NCBI GenBank assembly: GCA_011009095.1
Contig: VTPC01090432.1
Coordinates: 62,001 to 126,000 of the forward strand
From: Ignelater luminosus
Taxonomy: Eukaryota; Arthropoda; Insecta; Coleoptera; Elateridae
Direction of reading: 5' to 3'
Length of the DNA: 64,000 nucleotides
Shown piece after piece: positions 33,263 through 45,339 of the stretch. The stretch's first letter is position 1; every line of letters begins with the position of its first letter. The notes below the pieces were generated by a model that was not told the origin of the DNA, made no database searches, and worked only from the letters and a program-made list of their open reading frames with translations. A program made the position numbers and the translations under genes.

Positions 33263-36200
33263 AACGCCTGAGCATCAGTACACGTTTTCTTAAGGAAGTG
33301 CTTTTCTAATAAGAAATCTGGCGTTTTTCAAAACCCTTCTCTAACTTGTATATTGACCATAGCTGTAGACACACGTCTAGATTTTACGACAGTTTACACA
33401 CTTCTAGTATTTACAAACACTCCGTCCAGAAGATGAAAGCCCCTTTGGTGAAGATGCTGAGCAAGGTTGGAAAATATTTGTTTGATAAACAGTCTCGAGA
33501 TGCGATGATACTGCCAATGGTGATGGGACTGTTAACGTAGGTGGGGTCAGCTTCCATGGGAGGAAATATCGTTTTGCTAAGTTTAAATGTCTCCGACAGT
33601 CCTCTGTTTATTAGAAAACAATTGGATAATAGCTCTAAAATCCTCAAAGGCACTTTTCTAATGTTTTTAATAGTCAGTCTGCATAAGACTTATTTACTTG
33701 AGTCTAAGCTCCATTTTATTTAACCGGTAGTAATAGAACACCAATGATTTTCTGACTCTTCTTTAAGGTCTTAGATAGTTTCTAGGTTTTCAAAGATGAA
33801 TTTTTGAAAGACGCTTTTTTATTTCACCTGAATCTCGCCTACTGTTAAGTAATTGTTTGCGGATATAAGCAGCTTTTTATTTGAGATACAATCTGCTAAA
33901 TGCTTCGGGCCTTTGTTATACAGATTTTGCATTACTTTGTACATGTGGGTTTTTTAATTGACACGGTGAAGCTTTTGAACGGGTTTGATCTGTTTTGGAA
34001 CCTTTTGATTTTTACTTGGTTTGAGCTGCTTTAGCTCTCTCTAATGCTTTCCCAAGCGGACTTTCGTCTCCCAAAGTAATTTTGTATATGGCATTAAATA
34101 ATACCAGATCTTCAGGTGCTCAGTCGTCCTAGTGATCTTCAAGAGTGACTATTTTGCGGGCTATTGGGTCACCTCCAGTAATGAACCAGCAGTGCAGCCA
34201 AGTTTTCTGTGAGTTTTAAAATAATATTATGCCACGTTCAATAAGGCACCGGAGGAACAGAAAAAAATTTAGTTCTTTCTAAATTATCATGCTCAGGGAA
34301 AGGTTTTCTGGGATCGTGCAACCTTGACCTGTTAAATTGACCTGGTGCACTCTTAAGCCTTGAAACTTTCTAATTGCAATTAAAAGAATTTCAGAACAGG
34401 TACGTTATAAGATGTTTAGATTTACAAAGTTTTCTATTTCTTTCCAAAGACATTGATACCTGGACTATTCTAACTTTTATACTTCTTTGAAATAGTCAGA
34501 TGATTAGGACGTTAGATAGGCTTAAAGTATTTCTGCTTAGTAAATGTCTACTGTTACATTCACATTCGATGTTTAGTTTTTACTTATCACGATCAGAGGA
34601 CACATCTTATAAATGTCAGAAATGATTCTACAGATCCAAATGCATGATAAAGGAGAACAAAATGTAACCGTAACTGACTGCATCAATTCCCGGAAATATA
34701 AATCTATTCCACCAGAATTCCATCTTCTTACTGCGGATAATGTTAACCTGCGTCCTGAAGAATTACATGCATTTGTTGTATTGGAACAGACGTATTATTA
34801 TATTTAAACAAAGCTGTTAATTACGTTATGACATCAGTGCCCCTTTTGTTCAACTGGAGAGAAAGAACAAAGTCACGCATCTACCAAAAAGGGCCCGGTG
34901 GAGAACAAAGCACGACTCGTGTTCGAGTGTGGCTGACTAAGAAAGTTATGGAGAGCGAAACCCACCATAAATGACTCGTTGTACAGCAAAGCCTGGCCAC
35001 TTCCGAAACTGCGAAATGCATTCTCCTACCGTTAGCAACAACCGAATTCTATCTGGATATGGCAATCCGTTCCCGAACTATGATTAGGACGCAAAAGACA
35101 TTTCAAACCACTGTAACATCGAACGTACTATCCATTCTCAAGTTTGCGTCCGTGGAGATGTTTCATAGGTAAATCAAGAACTATAACATGCACAGTTCTA
35201 GCTAATTTCATTAAAAGTCAAGATCCATAAGGCTTGTGCGGAGTATCTTGTAAACGCTTTTCTCCTTATACACAGTTAAGTTGTTGAAAACTAACGGAAT
35301 TTTGTAGTTAACTTTTAAAACGTTGATAAACGGGAGCTTAGAGTGATACTGTTGGTACTGATGAGGGTTGGTTATGGAGTTTAAAATCCAGTGTTCTGAT
35401 TTATTATCTGTAAACCTAAGTAATTGAAACTATCACAGTTTTTAGCCTTCTCGAAGGAAACTCTGCCGGCGTTCATACTCCACGCTAAACCAAAATAAAA
35501 AAAATTCGATCTTTTTGCCCTACGGAATTAGTCTTCAATTTGTTTCAATGTTTGCAATACCGACGATTTTTCGAAGGCGCGTTATAAATACACAACAAAG
35601 GTCTTTCGCTTTTCTGAGATCCTCCAGCGTCTACGGAGTAATTCTAGGGTTCTCGAAGCTTTGAGCCTACCCTTTGCCACGCGTTACCTTTATTCATCTG
35701 CAATTTAATTAGAGGTTTCTTAAAGAAACATAAAACAGCATTTAATTTATTACAAAATTATATAAACAGAATAAAAGAGAGGGAGAGAAAAAGAGAGAGA
35801 GCGATAACTTTCAATATAAAATCCCACAAACGTTTTTATCATAATTTGATTTTGTATTAACAATTGAGATGTCTTTCTCAAAACTGGTAAGTCAAATTGA
35901 TATTTGCTATTATTAAACTCAAGCTCTTTTTACTTTTCTGATTCTTACTTGTATACTATACTAAATAGTATATTCATCGACGTTTCAGTGCGTGTAACAA
36001 TTCCGGTTGGCACCAGATACAATATAATTTTTACGGAATTCTAGAATATTCTGTCGACACACATTTATTAGTTATAAGAAACCAAACAATAAGTCACAAC
36101 ACTAGAACCGCAATTAGGAATTTGCAGAAAGTTCAATATACAAATTTCTATTTAACATTAGTAAAAATAATTAGGAATAACAAAATAGAAAATTCTCGTG

Positions 36201-36306
36201 TATTACACAAAAGTTAATAAAAATTTGCTAACTACAATATCGAAAATAACACACAAACCGTTATGATTTGACAAATCGTTTGCTTATTATTCTGCAAAGT
36301 TCTAGT
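33263..36306. other. Non-coding DNA with weak open frames
   Basis: Contains a 65-codon plus-strand frame at 34613-34807 with a real ATG and no recognised domain, and a GA-rich run at 35770-35805. Nothing else supportable. Confidence 0.4.
34613..34807 (+). CDS. Small hypothetical ORF
   Basis: 64 residues from ATG 34613 to TAA. The composition is balanced (IPPEFHLLTADNVNLRPEEL) and looks less biased than random AT-rich frames, but no domain is recognised and no splice or promoter signal supports it. It may be a scrap of an old coding repeat. Confidence 0.15.
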   Translation: MSEMILQIQMHDKGEQNVTVTDCINSRKYKSIPPEFHLLTADNVNLRPEELHAFVVLEQTYYYI

Positions 36307-36622
36307 TGTATATGTTGGAGACAGACAACGAATTGGGTCCGTGGCCGATATATTTGGACATATCGCCATCTGTCGATAGCAGAAATACCAGATGCCGAAA
36401 TAACGATACAATTCGGCATTTGGCTAACTCAATTTGAACGCATCCCGAAATGTCAGATTGCGCTTTGGTCGTATGACAAAAACGATTATTGAATTAAAAC
36501 AAATTCATTATATGCATTATTTATTGCAACAGAAAGTAGTTGAATGGCATTTACTATTACATTTTATTTGGTTTAGTACACAGTTGCACTTCTTGTTTTC
36601 TTGTTTACGACAGTTGCATCTT
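36307..36622. repeat. Left TIR, overlapping the last exon
   Basis: Starts TGTATATGTTGG. The part 36517-36622 is also coding: it holds the Cys-rich C-terminus and stop codon of the transposase on the minus strand. Confidence 0.85.
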
Positions 36623-38340
36623 AGAAAGCCCTGGGCAGAATTCGATTCTTTAGGAGCAACTGTTCGCAAACTGAATTTTTTATCAATGGGTATATCTGAA
36701 GATGCCAAGGTAGTCGTTTGAGAAGGCTGTAAAATTACAATAATGCTAAAATTTATAAAAGAATTGTAAAAGATACTGATGAATTATGTACCTGAAATTC
36801 ATTCCTTGCAGATAGTTTTTCCAGCACCCCAGTTGATGTGCCAAGTTGGTATAAATCTTCTCTTTCAGATAATACAACAGCCAAAATATTACGAGGGGTT
36901 AAGCGTCCCCTGTCGACATCAGCAATCTTTACTAAAACGTTCTGTCCAATTTCAACTTTAGAGTATTTGGAGCGAGTTTGTTGTAACATTTCTGCTGCTT
37001 GTTTTTTTAAGCTTTTGATACTTTCAGATCGATACTGATTTATTGATATTAAGCGGGTTTCATTGTCCCTGAAATAAAGCATGAAACACTAAGCAAAATA
37101 TAATTAATGCATGTGTATTTTTTTAATTACTTTAATAGTTTTTCCTCCACGTTGTCATATTCTGGCTGATTTATGGAAGAGTTGTGTTGTAAATTTTTTT
37201 CATTAGTTGAATTGTTGGTATTATCATTATTTAATAATTCTGTACTGCATTCATCAGATGGTCTGTCTTTGATATTATCACCAGCAGTCTTTTGGAGTCT
37301 GTAAATATCGTTCTCATCTTCTAACTTCTCTACAATTTCCAGTGGAAGGTTTGAATCATTCAAGCCGTTAATAACTGGAACGCCAAACATAGCCTCATAT
37401 GGAGTACGCTGGATGCCCCTGTGAAATGATCTATTCTTCTTTAATTGCACAAATCTTAACCCTTCTGACCATTTAGACGTCTGGTTTTCCTGCATCCAAG
37501 TAATTAAAATATCCCGAACATCTTGGTTTGCTCTCTCAATAGATTCCTGGCTTTGTGAGTGACGTGGTTTACCATGAATTATTTTTGCTTGAAACATATC
37601 TGCAAGACTTGTAATTACTTCATTCAAAAACTCCCTGCCATTGTCACAATGAAGTAAGCAAGGTGCCCCAATAATACAAAAAATGTCCATCAAATTGTAG
37701 GCAACTTCTGCTGCCATTTTAGTTTTTAGAGCTCTAAGGAACACAAATTTTGTTAGATGATCTTGGTAATTCGTAATAAACTTATAAGGCCCGTCCGGTT
37801 CTGTTTGCATATCAATTAAATCAATTTGTCCCCTTTTATTAAATCTTGATGAAATTATTGGTTTTACTACTAACCCTTTCTGCTTTGATTTCTTCTTTAA
37901 TTGGCACATAGTACATAATTTTAAATACTCTTCAATCACGCTTCTGGGAATATTACTCGTACAATACTTTCTAGCAATCTCTTTTTCCATTCCCAATCTT
38001 CTTTTATGCCCAGTATCTTTGTGAGCTTTCTCTAAAATACCATGTACCTCCTTAATATCGCAATAATACTTAATAGACACCACATCATCATTATTACGTT
38101 TTGCAATTATTTTTTCGTTTTCTCCTATTTTTATAATTTCAAATCTATTTAGACGCCTGTAATCTTGGCAGCTTAGTTTTTCTCCGGCTTCTTTCTTTCT
38201 GATGCTATTCTTGACTTCATTTAAAATATTTGATCAACGATCAGTATGGTGGTAAAAATATTACCGCTACCTTTTTCAATTGATTCAAAAAGTTTTTCTT
38301 CAAATGTGTGCTTGTCAACTAAACTTCCTTGAGACTCCAT
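36517..38340 (-). CDS. Ginger/KRBA2-like integrase-type transposase, three exons
   Basis: Proposed exons (minus): 38340-37131, 37068-36792, 36726-36517. Introns 37069-37130 (62 nt) and 36727-36791 (65 nt) have GT-AG ends and both keep frame: phase 2 at the first, phase 0 at the second. ATG 38338-38340 starts MESQGSLVDKHTFEEKLFES. One shift near 38235 interrupts exon 1 before ILNEVKNSIRKKEAG. Exon 1 has the HHCC zinc site (HKDTGH...CTMC), catalytic Asp in QIDLIDMQT, Asp in HCDNGREF and Glu in SIERAN, with exactly 35 residues between the last two. Exon 2 has the IADVDRGRLTPRNILAVVL module typical of KRBA2/SCAND3-like proteins. Exon 3 gives a Cys-rich tail (RCNCRK...CNSKCHSTTFCCNK). The product would cut and paste the element in the nucleus. 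Confidence 0.75.
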
Positions 38341-38518
38341 AATAAGAATGATTACTTACATTAAAATCTTGCAGTTACGGTACAAAAATCACTAAAAAGC
38401 AACAAAGAAACAAAGAAACAAACTTCACGTGGACACTTCAGAAATATACTTTGAGGTTGTGTTGTTCCGTTCAGTATCGGTGGCGCAATGTGTATATGCG
38501 CATTTCGGGATACGTTCA

Positions 38519-38854
38519 AAGATGCAACTGTCGTAAACAATGTGGCAAGAAGTGCAAGCATGTACTAAACAAGATAAAATGTAATAGCAAATGTCATTCA
38601 AGTATTTCCTGTCGCAATAAATAATGTAATAAATGTTATGTCAGTCCCTATGACGAATTTGTTTTAATTCAATAATCGTTGTTGTCATATGACCAAAGCG
38701 CAATCTAACATTTCGAGATGCGTCCAAACTGAGTTAGCCAGATGCCGAATTGTATCGTTATTTCGGCATCTGGTATTTCTGCTATGGACAGATGGCGATA
38801 TGTCCAAATATACCGGCCACGGGCCGAATTCGCCGTCTGTCTCCAACATATACA
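38519..38854. repeat. Right TIR carrying an orphan copy of the Cys-rich exon
   Basis: Inverted match to 36307-36622 across nearly its full length with a small extra segment near 38640. On the plus strand it reads the same Cys-rich tail. Confidence 0.85.
38520..38624 (+). pseudogene. Orphan Cys-rich transposase tail encoded in the right TIR
   Basis: Plus strand reads RCNCRKQCGKKCKHVLNKIK followed by CNSKCHSSISCRNK and TAA: 34 codons parallel to exon 3 of the transposase but on the opposite strand and at the other end. It keeps a Cys (QC) that is Glu in the exon-3 copy and has lost another (CKH against CNC). It has no integrase upstream, so it is a by-product of TIR homogenisation rather than a gene. 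Confidence 0.75.
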
Positions 38855-41508
38855 TAAAGATGTTGTCTTTGGTAGGTGAAATGATACAACTTATAAAACA
38901 AAGCTCGATAAAACAAATTACATGTTAGTTAGTGTAGACAGGAGTAGATTTTAAAAACATTAAGGTAACTAGATTATAGTTGATTTAATTAGAATAATCA
39001 TCAAATCTAGAACAATTATATTAGAAGACTTACAGTCAAGTCACACTTAGCTTCTACAGAATAGCAATAACTTACAGAAAGAGGAAAATTTATAGAGCAA
39101 GCTGACACAGCTTTGAAATTCGATAACAAAAAGAAAAACTTTGTGTGCCAAAGCAATTTTGAATTAGACCTACACGATAACCACATTCTTAGGCGCTATT
39201 GTTGAAATATAATCTACAAAGACAACTTTACGTGTAGCAAAGTAAATGCACAACATTCTTGGCAAATGTGCCAACAAGCGTAGCGTGTTTTAATTGTATA
39301 AGCCTTAGCGAGTTAAGACACTTCAATGATTAATTATGAGTAAAGCTCAAAGTAAACATAATAAAATTTAAAAGGCCTGCAATTAATAACAGTTAGTTCA
39401 AGTAACTCGGAAAACCCTCTTACAATACAAAAGTGAAACTCAATTTTAAACTTATTGCTGTTACACTTGTATAATCTTCGATAATTTAACAAAAATCATA
39501 ATTAAATTTTGATAACTGTTAATTAAAAACCTCTACAGTCATAATTAAATTTTCCCATGGAACAACATTGTTCACTTTCCAGCTCTTGAACTTTACGGAT
39601 GGTGTTAGTTACACAAACTTTAATTCCACGGAGAATTTTAAACACCAAGCTCCCTGCCTGCAATTCACAAAAACTTATTCGCGTGTTATTCTAGCTTGAG
39701 AATTTTTGTTTCAGAAAGAAAATTCTGTTTTAATTGCTTATTAAAATTGATTTATCGACGAGAGATAAAAAAAGTTTTTCCCCAATGTTTACTCGAACGT
39801 TATGTACAACAGAAGAACACTGTTGTAACTCTAGTTGATAGAACGTGTTTTGCGTTAGGGTCGAACATGCGAATGAAATAAATACAACATCAACGTTTTT
39901 TTGATATCATTCATATTCAAATTGAATTCTGCATGCAAAATCTGCTGATTCGAATAAAATACGTTATTTTCATTACCTTTAGGAAATTCGTTTCCTCTTT
40001 TTAAATTGTTAAAAGATGTAGATCCATTACGTATTCGTTCTTTCAGTCTCGGCCTTCCTTTGATTTCCTGCATGTTTTAGTGATTTTTAGATAATTAAAT
40101 GTGTCACAAACAACTCTCTATCACTACTGTTTTAAAGTGATTAAAATTTAAAATCGACAGCTAGTATTTGTCCCTTTTTCAGCAAGACGTGTTAATTAGT
40201 TTTAGTTAGAGGAAAATGTAATCATTTTAAACTTCACATTTCGAATTGGATACGGGTCTCTAACCTAGCGAATAACATTTCCTTGTAAACTGTGTACTAA
40301 TTAAATAAATCTAAGTGTATTCTTGTTAAACGAAATGCCGGACGAGCGAACTGCTTAAACCTCTTTAGCTGTATAACAAAGCCCAGGATTAAAATTTAAT
40401 GGTATCCCTTTTTGATTTCACCACACGTACCCGTACAAAGCTTTGGGTTTCAAACACATAACCCTCCCTACCTTCATTTTCAGTACGCATCCACGTTGCT
40501 AACGTGTACACAAATACAAACGGGATACCAACTGCCTAAAAAGCTTTTATGCATGGAAAGTTATGTAACATACGGCATCTTCCTGTTGATACGAACCCGT
40601 TATTATTTGCTTACTAAAGTTTGCTGGCCCTGATTAAAAATTCATATCGTAAGTATGTCTCATGGCCTCGCGTAGTACTACGCGTAAAGCTTCTTCAAAA
40701 CTTTTTCCCCTTCGACCATCATTATTTACTAAACGTAATTCTATTTTTTCTCCTTAAACTTGCTTTTTTTGTTGTTTACTTAAAACTAATTCCATTTCAA
40801 ATTAACTTTCTGAATATATTTTCTTAAAACTTAATAAACGAGATTTTCTTACTTCTTTTTTACATTATACTAATTCTCTCAGACTTACCTAATAAAAAAA
40901 ATTTTCTAAGAATTTTTAATACCATCAAAAGCATTTAAAAGTTTGGAAAATTTAAGCAGGTCTCGCTTCTTCTCTTTAATAAAATAAGCTTACAGAAACT
41001 TACTATGAAACGCTATCAGATATAGATGTCCTATTATTTAAGATTTATAAATGTCATAACTGAATAGATAGAAGTAAAAGCCTCCATCGATTTGTTCTTT
41101 TTTCATTTCGCTTGAAATTTGTTCCTTTTACGTCTGAAACATTTTCATATAAATTGTACCCAGATTAAAGAATTTCTTTCTGTTATCTTGTAGAACGTTG
41201 GCTGTATAATATATTCTAGTTGGATCTATCATGTTTAATGATTCTGAATGAATGACTAATATGTATTGTAGAGATTGATCATGATCGGATTTTGTGCACA
41301 AACACCTGCTGTTTAAAATCAGATCTCATACTTACTTCTGCGGTAGACACGAAGTTGGACACAAATCTTATCTAAAAATCTTCTTATTATTAAGAATCGC
41401 CTTCTTATCGTGCAGGAAAGGTCAATCTGGATTTACTTTGGTTTTGGTTTGCTTTCTTCTAGTTGAAAAGCAATGCTTAGTTTGATAATGAAATCCCTTC
41501 TTTGTATA
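38855..41508. other. Non-coding DNA
   Basis: AT-rich, no domain-bearing frame or element termini recognised. Confidence 0.5.
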
Positions 41509-42503
41509 CAGCGTGTCCAAGATAAGAATGCACAGCTTGAGGATCTTGGAAACGGTAAGAGATACAGGATCGGTTAAATGGGATGAAAGTTGGCTATTTA
41601 TACGACCTTTTCGTTGGGATTTGCAAAATCTAGATATCTTGGATAGTTTCACAGATATTTAAAAAAAAGTAGATTTCTCGTCTTTCGTTATTTTTTCTTT
41701 TATTTATTTGAAGTGATATCGGAAAACTAAAACCACTTTTCCTTTGCCACTTTTTGTTCTCTATTAAAATACGCTAACAAGATTTCTGTACGACGTTTCG
41801 GTTTCGAGTAACCATCATCAACCTGATTTTTTTTAAATCAAAGAGAAATCAATTGAAAATTGTTTTGGATAGCTCTTGTTATCACGATTCTAATGATGTA
41901 AACATGATAGGGTTATTTTGATTTTTTATGCTATAAATTAATGCATTCAGCAGTACCTTGGCCTGCACGATCACCTAACCGTTAGATTTCTTTCCTCTGG
42001 GGTTAGTCAAGAATCATGTACTCAACCAAAATTTTGAAGATAAACAGCAATTATTACAGTTGGTCGCAGCAACGTTTAACACAAAAAAATCAAAACCAAA
42101 ATAACCCTATCATGTTTACATCATTAGAATCGTAACAAAAAGAGCTATTCAAAACAATTTTTAATTGTTTTTCCGAGTATTTAAAAAAACGAAGTTGATA
42201 ATCGTTACTCGAAAGCAAAACGTTGTACAGGAATTTTGTTAGCGTATTATAATGGAGAACAAAAAGTGGCGCTAGAAAAGTGGTTTTAGTTTTCCGATAT
42301 CTCTTCAAATAAAGGAAAGAAAAAATAATAACGAAAATCGAAAAATCTACTTTTTTTAAATATCTCTATCCAAGATATCTAGATTTTGCAAACGCCAACA
42401 AAAAGATTTTATAAATAACCAACTTTCATCCCATTTAACTGATGCTGTAGCTCTTACCGTTTCCAAGATTCCTGTGTTGTGCATCTTTATCTTGAACACA
42501 CTG
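41509..42503. mobile_element. Palindromic mariner-type element, copy 2 (both arms complete)
   Basis: TA on both sides (41507-41508, 42504-42505). Left arm about 41509-41930 and right arm about 42090-42503 are inverted copies of each other over some 410 bp; the loop is about 160 bp. On the plus strand the loop reads a decayed WPARSP motif near 41960 and then LVKNHVLNQNFEDKQQLLQL, the C-terminus of a DDE_3/mariner-type transposase. So the element arose by inverted duplication of a transposon end together with the end of its gene. Confidence 0.85.
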
Positions 42504-43677
42504 TATAGCGACGCATCAACAAGTTATATTAAGACTATGTATCTTACAATAACCACAAATCAAGTTTCATTGTAGAATAGAATATAATTAAATTTATTAG
42601 CAAATAAAGTTCATCTTTTTTTAACCAAAGACATTCTCAGTTCAGTTTCAGCAAATGGTCTGTTTATTAAAAATAAAAGAACAGTTATAGATTCCTTTTA
42701 TATCGACAAATAGTCTCCTAACACACTAAGATACATTTTTAGGATTCGGTAAATGAGTTTTCTCTATAAATCAATGTTTACTCTCTATTTTCTTTTCAAA
42801 ATTTTTCTCGTCTAGCAATAATTTTTATAACAGCTTTACTTACGTACAAAGAGGCCCTTTCTGGCGTCGCCCAGAATTCAAGTCAACACGCTTGGGAAGT
42901 ATGTGACAAAGTTGTAAAAATAAAGTAAAACCAAGCATCAAAGTCAGCAAAGGCTAACATTATGCAGTCGAAGCCTGCTTACTCATTTGAAGCGAATAGG
43001 GATAATAATAATAACTATAAGAAGATTATGTTCAAGATTCACCGCAAGAACTGTACATACAAGTAGCTTCTACAAGGAATCTATTAAGCTCTTTATAATT
43101 AATTTTCGTTTTTCGTTTTTTTATCAGTGGTTTGCACTTTACCAGCAGTCTCAGGAATAGTTTTCAAATGATTTAATTCAAGTTTCGATTTTTAGAAATA
43201 GACAGTTTTATTTATTACCTTCTCTTTAAATACTTGAAAGGCTGAATAAACCATCTTAATATATTCTTTGATTTGTGATTTGAGTTTGATTTCTCCTAAA
43301 ATCATTTAGTTATTTTTACATAACGACAATGGTATTAATAAGAATTTTTGTACTGTTGAGCAGTAATGGACGTATGTATAGCCTTTTTGGCCATAGAAAG
43401 TATAGTAATTACCGAGGAGAAATGGTGAAAACGCATAGAAATAAAATACTAAAGGAGCAAACAAATTTTGATTATCTTTTGGTTATTTAATTTGAATATC
43501 TTAAAGGTTGGGCATTTCAACTGCAATTTACTCGTATTTTAGCAATTTAAGAGCTTGAAATATTTTCTTTAAAACGAACTTGATTGACTATACAAATTAC
43601 GACCATAGAGCTGCTTACTTTGTTTTGTATGATTTAACTTTTTTGTAGCTTTTCTTTTTTATCTGGATGCCAATGGA
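42504..43677. other. Non-coding DNA
   Basis: No gene or repeat recognised. Confidence 0.5.
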
Positions 43678-43750
43678 TAGAGGTGTGCGCCGTCGAGTTG
43701 ATTGATCGCCGCCGGTACATTTGTATAAGCTGACGCCGCTGCCGCGACAA

Positions 43751-43794
43751 AACGGCGGCGTAATCGACGTGACGACTATCACGTCACCGCCGTT
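43751..43794. repeat. GC-rich subterminal hairpin in the hAT end
   Basis: AACGGCGG...CCGCCGTT outer arms enclose ACGTGA-cgacta-TCACGT inner arms. It sits about 75 bp from the hAT left end in otherwise AT-rich DNA; subterminal repeats in hAT ends bind transposase. Confidence 0.75.
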
Positions 43795-43904
43795 ATGAGT
43801 CGGCGTAGTCAGTGGCGCAGGCCGCAATATATTTATTTATACATTTGTCATGATTAAGGTTATATTTACTATTTTTCTAATAACCAATTTTATATACATA
43901 TATA

Positions 43905-45176
43905 CTCAGGTGCAAAATTACGGGCCACTAATTTTTTTTAAATTTTTTGATGTTTTAATTATTGTTATAATTTAAATCAAATTTTTGATATTTCACGACA
44001 AAAAACGCTATCAAGTTATAAAAAAATAGCCTGTGGTACTCATCAGTTTTTCAACGAACAATAATTAAATTTACAGATAATGGACGTGTAGAATTAAGAA
44101 AATTCATTTTTGGCAAATAAACTTAAAAGATATCGGGAACGAAGTTTTCACTTCAAAATACGTCAATACTGTGTATTGCCTCTTCTAGTCTTAACTATTG
44201 CCTGCGGTACATCCCCTTAATGAGATCGCAAATATCAATATTTGCGAAATATTCTGCCATTTTTCCTGCTACCAAAAGCTCATTTTTTGTGATTGGTGCA
44301 ACTACACGACTTCTGACGCGTCTCCCTAGCATGTCCCAAACATGTTCTATAGGATTTCTATCGGGCAACACGCTGGTTTTTCTAGGCCGACTTCCATAGG
44401 GCATCCATTGATGCACCTCGCTGCATGCGGCGGTCTGGCGTTATCCTGCATCAGGATACAGCCATAACCTATAAATGGAGCAAATGGAACTATATGATTT
44501 GCCAAAATTTTCTCAGTATACCGCTGTGCGGTCAGTATCTCAATTCGATGTAGGCTTCCATTGATATTCCTGCCCATACCATCACTGAGCCTTCTTCATG
44601 GCTAACCTGCGTGCTGAACGTGCACTCTGAAAATCGTTCTCCTTTTCGTCTCCATACTCGTTCTCTTCCATTTGGTGAATGTAGACAGAAATCCAAATCA
44701 AATGTTCTCAAGCAAATTGTAGTCTTGCTACTTGGCGACGTCGGAGTAGTTTAAGTCCAGCTGCTAGTCTGCAAGCTTTTAAACCAATCTCCCGTAACCT
44801 TCATCTAACTGTCCACACACTTACTTTGGTACCACCAACTTCACGAAGTTGATTTCTTGTTTCTACTGAAGTCAAATGACGATTTCGTAGAGTATTAAGA
44901 ACAAGAAATCGGTCATCGTTAGTAGTGATTTTTCTTTTTCTACCACATCCCGGTTTTGGTATATTTCTGCTAGTCTCTCGAAAACGATTAAGTACCCTTT
45001 GAATGGTAGAGTGACTGACATTAAGTACTCTAGCCCACATACCGCTGGCTTCGTCCATTCAAGAGCTATAGCTTTAGCACAATCTTCAGCACTTAAAACC
45101 GTAATGAACGCACAAATTTGCAGTAAAACAGACAGTTAACAAATCCTCATACAGTTGAAAAATGCAGGCACCTCAA
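43905..45176 (-). mobile_element. Tc1-like transposon nested in the hAT copy
   Basis: The left end CTCAGGTGC after TA (43903-43904) and the right end reading TTGAGGTGC on the minus strand near 45176 are short, imperfect inverted ends. A degenerate Tc1-type transposase runs on the minus strand between them. The right border is approximate. Confidence 0.6.
44195..45058 (-). pseudogene. Tc1-like (DD34E-type) transposase, degenerate
   Basis: N-terminal helix-turn-helix segment at 45058-44801 (VLNVSHSTIQRVLNRFRE, then GCGRKRKIT). A middle part with SPNGRERVWRRKGERF and GSVMVWAGISMEAYIEL (about 44690-44530) is in other frames. The second Asp lies in ILMQDNARPPHAAR (about 44450) and the final Glu in PDRNPIEHVWDMLGRRV (about 44350-44310). 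The first Asp motif is blurred (FDLDFC). Frame changes near 44800, 44580 and 44400 and scattered stops rule out function. Confidence 0.75.
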
Positions 45177-45339
45177 TCGAATTGATTGAATCTTGAATTT
45201 ACGGAAGCTAGTGAAGAATGTATATTTTTAAATTTAATTTTCGCTGATTATCGTTTATTAAAAAATCTGTTAAGTGCCATATGCTATTTTTTTCTATAGT
45301 GTCTTTTGTCGTGGAATATTAAAAATTTAATTCAAATTA

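Larger units (their letters stand above)
36307..38854 (-). mobile_element. Ginger/KRBA2-like DNA transposon with long TIRs
   Basis: Terminal inverted repeats of about 316 bp (left) and 336 bp (right) begin TGTATATGTTGGAGACAGAC. Between them, on the minus strand, lies a three-exon gene for a DD35E integrase-like transposase of the KRAB-A-domain-containing-2 (KRBA2)/Ginger type. Flanking 4-mers (TAGT, TAAA) do not match cleanly. The coding part has one obvious frameshift, so the element is fairly young or only recently dead. Confidence 0.75.

Noticed and set aside
35770-35805. GA-rich run as a regulatory (GAGA-type) site
   Set aside because: Simple-sequence explanation suffices and no promoter is nearby.
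43615-43827. 70-codon minus-strand frame with Thr/Gly-rich start
   Set aside because: It reads through the GC-rich hAT terminal hairpin, which explains the composition.
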